Source: Cristatella mucedo
Lineage: Eukaryota > Bryozoa > Phylactolaemata > Cristatellidae
DNA: 64,000 nt
Assembly (NCBI GenBank): GCA_009760855.2
Contig: WPIO01000007.1
Location: forward strand, 9,648,501-9,712,500
Direction of reading: 5' to 3'
The notes under the pieces are model-generated. The model saw nothing but the letters and a program-made list of their open reading frames with translations, did no database searches and was not told where the DNA came from. The number at the start of each line of letters is the position of its first letter. The first letter of the stretch is position 1. This document shows, piece after piece, positions 62,163 through 64,000 of this stretch. The translations under genes and the position numbers were made by a program.

Positions 62163-63077
62163 GTAAGTTGCAGAGCTTTTGCACGCATTTGAGATGGTGT
62201 TCGTGTAGATGTGGAATTCTCGAAATTGCAGTTTCATCTGTCCAAGAAACCAACTTTGATTAAGTTTTGATTGTGCTACTATTTTTGTACTAGCAATATG
62301 TTGTACTTAGACTTGGATCGATACTTGGATTGATACTGGGTGACTGCAAACACTTCACAATTGGTGCTTCACAAACTGCTTTACAGTTCTAATGTATCGA
62401 AATTTAGCTTTGCCTTCTCAGCATCAAACTGGCAAGAATTGGGAACAAACGATGATATCATATACCCAGCATTGTTAATGGGACGTATTGGCACTTGATT
62501 AATATGTGCAAGCAGAGGGCAGTTCAGGTGTTGATCGAGATTGAGATCGAGAACCCGGTCATACGAACTTTCGCTTAGGCTACCATTTTCACGCTGCTAC
62601 CAATGCTTGATGTGCCTGGTTTTGTTAGGTAGTCACCTTTCCATACACTTTGCACTAAAGCCTTTGGCGCTAATCAATGAGCCTATGAACCGGATTTAGC
62701 AGTCGTGCTCCGAGGCCTCACAGGGAAATATTGAGCTATGTTCGGCTTCAATCCTTCACTCTGTCAATGAGTGCTAAACAGGCATTTCGCGTCCGAGTGC
62801 CTTTGAGTTTTTCAAGGATGGCACCCTCAGCTACTCTGTTAATGTTGACCTAAGACATTGATGAGCTAGTGGCAGCAGCAGAAGTCTTGTGACAGCCTCA
62901 TCGAGCTTGGCTCATTGGGCTTGTATGCTCTTTCAGGACATCGTACGTCCTGGCGAAGTACCAAAGCTGTTGGTCGATGGAATAAGCAAGAATGATATTA
63001 AGCAAGGCGTTTTGGCCGACTGTTGGTTTCTGTCGGCGTGTGCAGCAGTGTCTCGTGAGGAACGGTTCATGAGAAAG
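62025..63077 (+). CDS. Calpain protease, two N-terminal exons (partial gene)
   Basis: Exon 62025-62162: acceptor CCTTTACATAG, donor AAG|GTAAGT, DHHKVNKLLSSLRPGELFCD then FPADDGSLFYS and FTWKRPK. Exon 62937-63077: acceptor GCTCTTTCAG, donor AAG|GTTAGT, KLLVDGISKNDIKQGVLADC then WFLSACAAVSREERFMRKV. Both are in phase 0. This is the start of the calpain cysteine-protease core (domain PC1). The catalytic Cys lies in QGVLADCWFLSA, its codon at 63021-63023. Calpains are Ca2+-dependent cytosolic proteases; the catalytic His and Asn should lie beyond the right edge. FTWKRPK followed by DGIS-type spacing recalls the calpain-5/tra-3 branch, but the subfamily is uncertain. The N terminus is not fixed (see 57708-58022). 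Confidence 0.9.
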
Positions 63078-63262
63078 GTTAGTAATACCACCGTGGTGTT
63101 TCAGCAGTCACACTGATGTGTGATGCAGGCATTTCTGTCCATATGATGAAGCTTTGATTGTGCTACTATTTCTTTACTAGCAATATGTTGTACTTAGACT
63201 TGGTTCGATACTTGGATTGATACTCGGTCACTGTAAACACATTCGCAATTGCTGCTTTAAAA
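62271..63262 (+). repeat. Intronic direct repeats flanking the catalytic exon
   Basis: 62271-62378 and 63158-63262 are about 105-bp direct repeats (TTGATTGTGCTACTATTT, AGCAATATGTTGTACTTAGA, TACTTGGATTGATACT) with few mismatches. One is upstream and the other downstream of exon 62937-63077. Confidence 0.85.
62937..63077 (+). CDS. Calpain exon with catalytic cysteine
   Basis: 47 codons, phase 0 on both sides. LVDGISKNDIKQGVLADCWF carries the oxyanion Gln and nucleophilic Cys. Confidence 0.92.
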
Positions 63263-63544
63263 ACACAGCCACGTAGACATGCATAACGGTCTAAATTGTA
63301 CAGCCGACTGCTGTTACTTGCTACGTGAATGGCTTGCAGCATTTCAAACCCAAAGAGCAAAGCTAAAACAAAACGTTTTGCTTCGACCAGCCGGCGTCAT
63401 ATTAAGCAAAGTACCATCAACAAACGTAGCAACAATAAAACATACTGAGTGGGCAAGTAATAGGCAAGTAAAAAAAAAAGCATGAAGGCAGAGATCAGCA
63501 CCTTGAAACTTTCATTTCTTATATTTGGCTTTTAAAAATTAATA

Positions 63545-63790
63545 AACGTTATAGTTCGTTTGTACAGCACCCGACGAGAACTTAATCTCTATCCAGGCAC
63601 TTTACATCGGCAAGAGAATCAATACCCATGGAATTAGTGACAAGCACATTATCAAGCATGCAAAAGCAAACAAGAATAATGCTTAAACCAGTATGATTAG
63701 GCAAATATGAAGACGCTCGTGGCTGCCGGTTAATGGGTTCTCTGGTTAGTAATATGCACAGCAAAAAGACAAGTTCACTGGGGTGACTGA
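63545..63790 (-). repeat. LINE-C 3' end
   Basis: GTACAGCACCCGACGAGAAC, CTCTATCCAGGCACTTTACA and AAGAGAATCAATACCCATGG match the 7747 and 53960 copies. Confidence 0.65.
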
Positions 63791-63852
63791 ACGCTGATTG
63801 AAACTGATACTTTTTTGTTTTAGCTGATATGTGGTCAATGGGTCAATATCCA

Positions 63853-64000
63853 CTCTGGTTTGGCCCAGTGGGTAAGGTGCTAGCTCCGATCAAGGTCAAG
63901 GTGAATTTATTTGATGGCCGAGGTCGTGGGCTACGAGCCCCGTGGCATATGTGAAGCGCCTGAATAGAGATTACGGTCTCTTAGGGCCCTATACAAATGA
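63853..64000 (+). repeat. SINE-A at the window edge
   Basis: Head TCTGGTTTGGCCCAGTGGG, a 27-bp internal insertion around AAGGTGAATTTATTTGATGG, B-box region, hairpin GCGCCTGAATAGAGATTACG and CCCTATACAAATGA to the end. Confidence 0.8.

Overview
This is animal nuclear DNA, most likely from an invertebrate with a large, repeat-rich genome. The evidence is GT-AG introns of 0.1 to 12 kb, single-copy metazoan orthologues, LINEs of the L2/CR1 group, tRNA-derived SINEs, hAT MITEs and long microsatellites. The species cannot be read from the window. Nothing prokaryotic, no CRISPR array and no operon is present.

Four host loci can be assembled exon by exon. (1) Complement 15250-1360: a complete 8-exon METTL18 orthologue (protein-histidine methyltransferase), predicted 299 aa. 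(2) 16964-24467, plus: a complete 7-exon ANKRD16 orthologue, predicted 372 aa, head to head with METTL18. (3) 33486-50181, plus: a complete 4-exon FKBP14-type ER peptidyl-prolyl isomerase with two EF-hands and a C-terminal HEEL, predicted 209 aa, with a 12.2-kb third intron full of nested repeats. (4) 62025-63077, plus: two exons of a calpain including the catalytic cysteine; the gene runs off the right edge. A CpG-rich stretch at about 57.5-59.3 kb holds a likely first exon (57708-58022) with an N-myristoylation motif. It could belong to the calpain or to a PDE8-like gene. In each assembled gene all exon phases join in frame and only the expected terminal stop is met.

The rest is mostly repeats. 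LINE-A (L2/CR1 group) has one copy with an unbroken 991-codon endonuclease plus reverse-transcriptase frame (24950-28191) and many 5'-truncated copies, some nested three deep (42-49 kb). LINE-C is an older relative. LINE-B is a separate family ending in a GGAGATACATTACAT-type tail. SINE-A has a tRNA-like head and a 3' hairpin shared with LINE-A, so LINE-A probably mobilises it. SINE-B is a second tRNA-derived family. Three non-autonomous hAT elements with 8-bp target duplications lie at 9263-9495, 13377-13780 and 37360-37546; the last closely resembles the horizontally transferred SPIN group. One LTR-like insertion (54704-54946) and several 50-250 bp microsatellites complete the layout.

METTL18 and ANKRD16 are both translation-fidelity factors in other animals: ribosomal-protein histidine methylation, and protection against serine mischarging by AlaRS. 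Their divergent arrangement is the most suggestive piece of host gene organisation here. FKBP14 and the calpain have no evident functional link to them.
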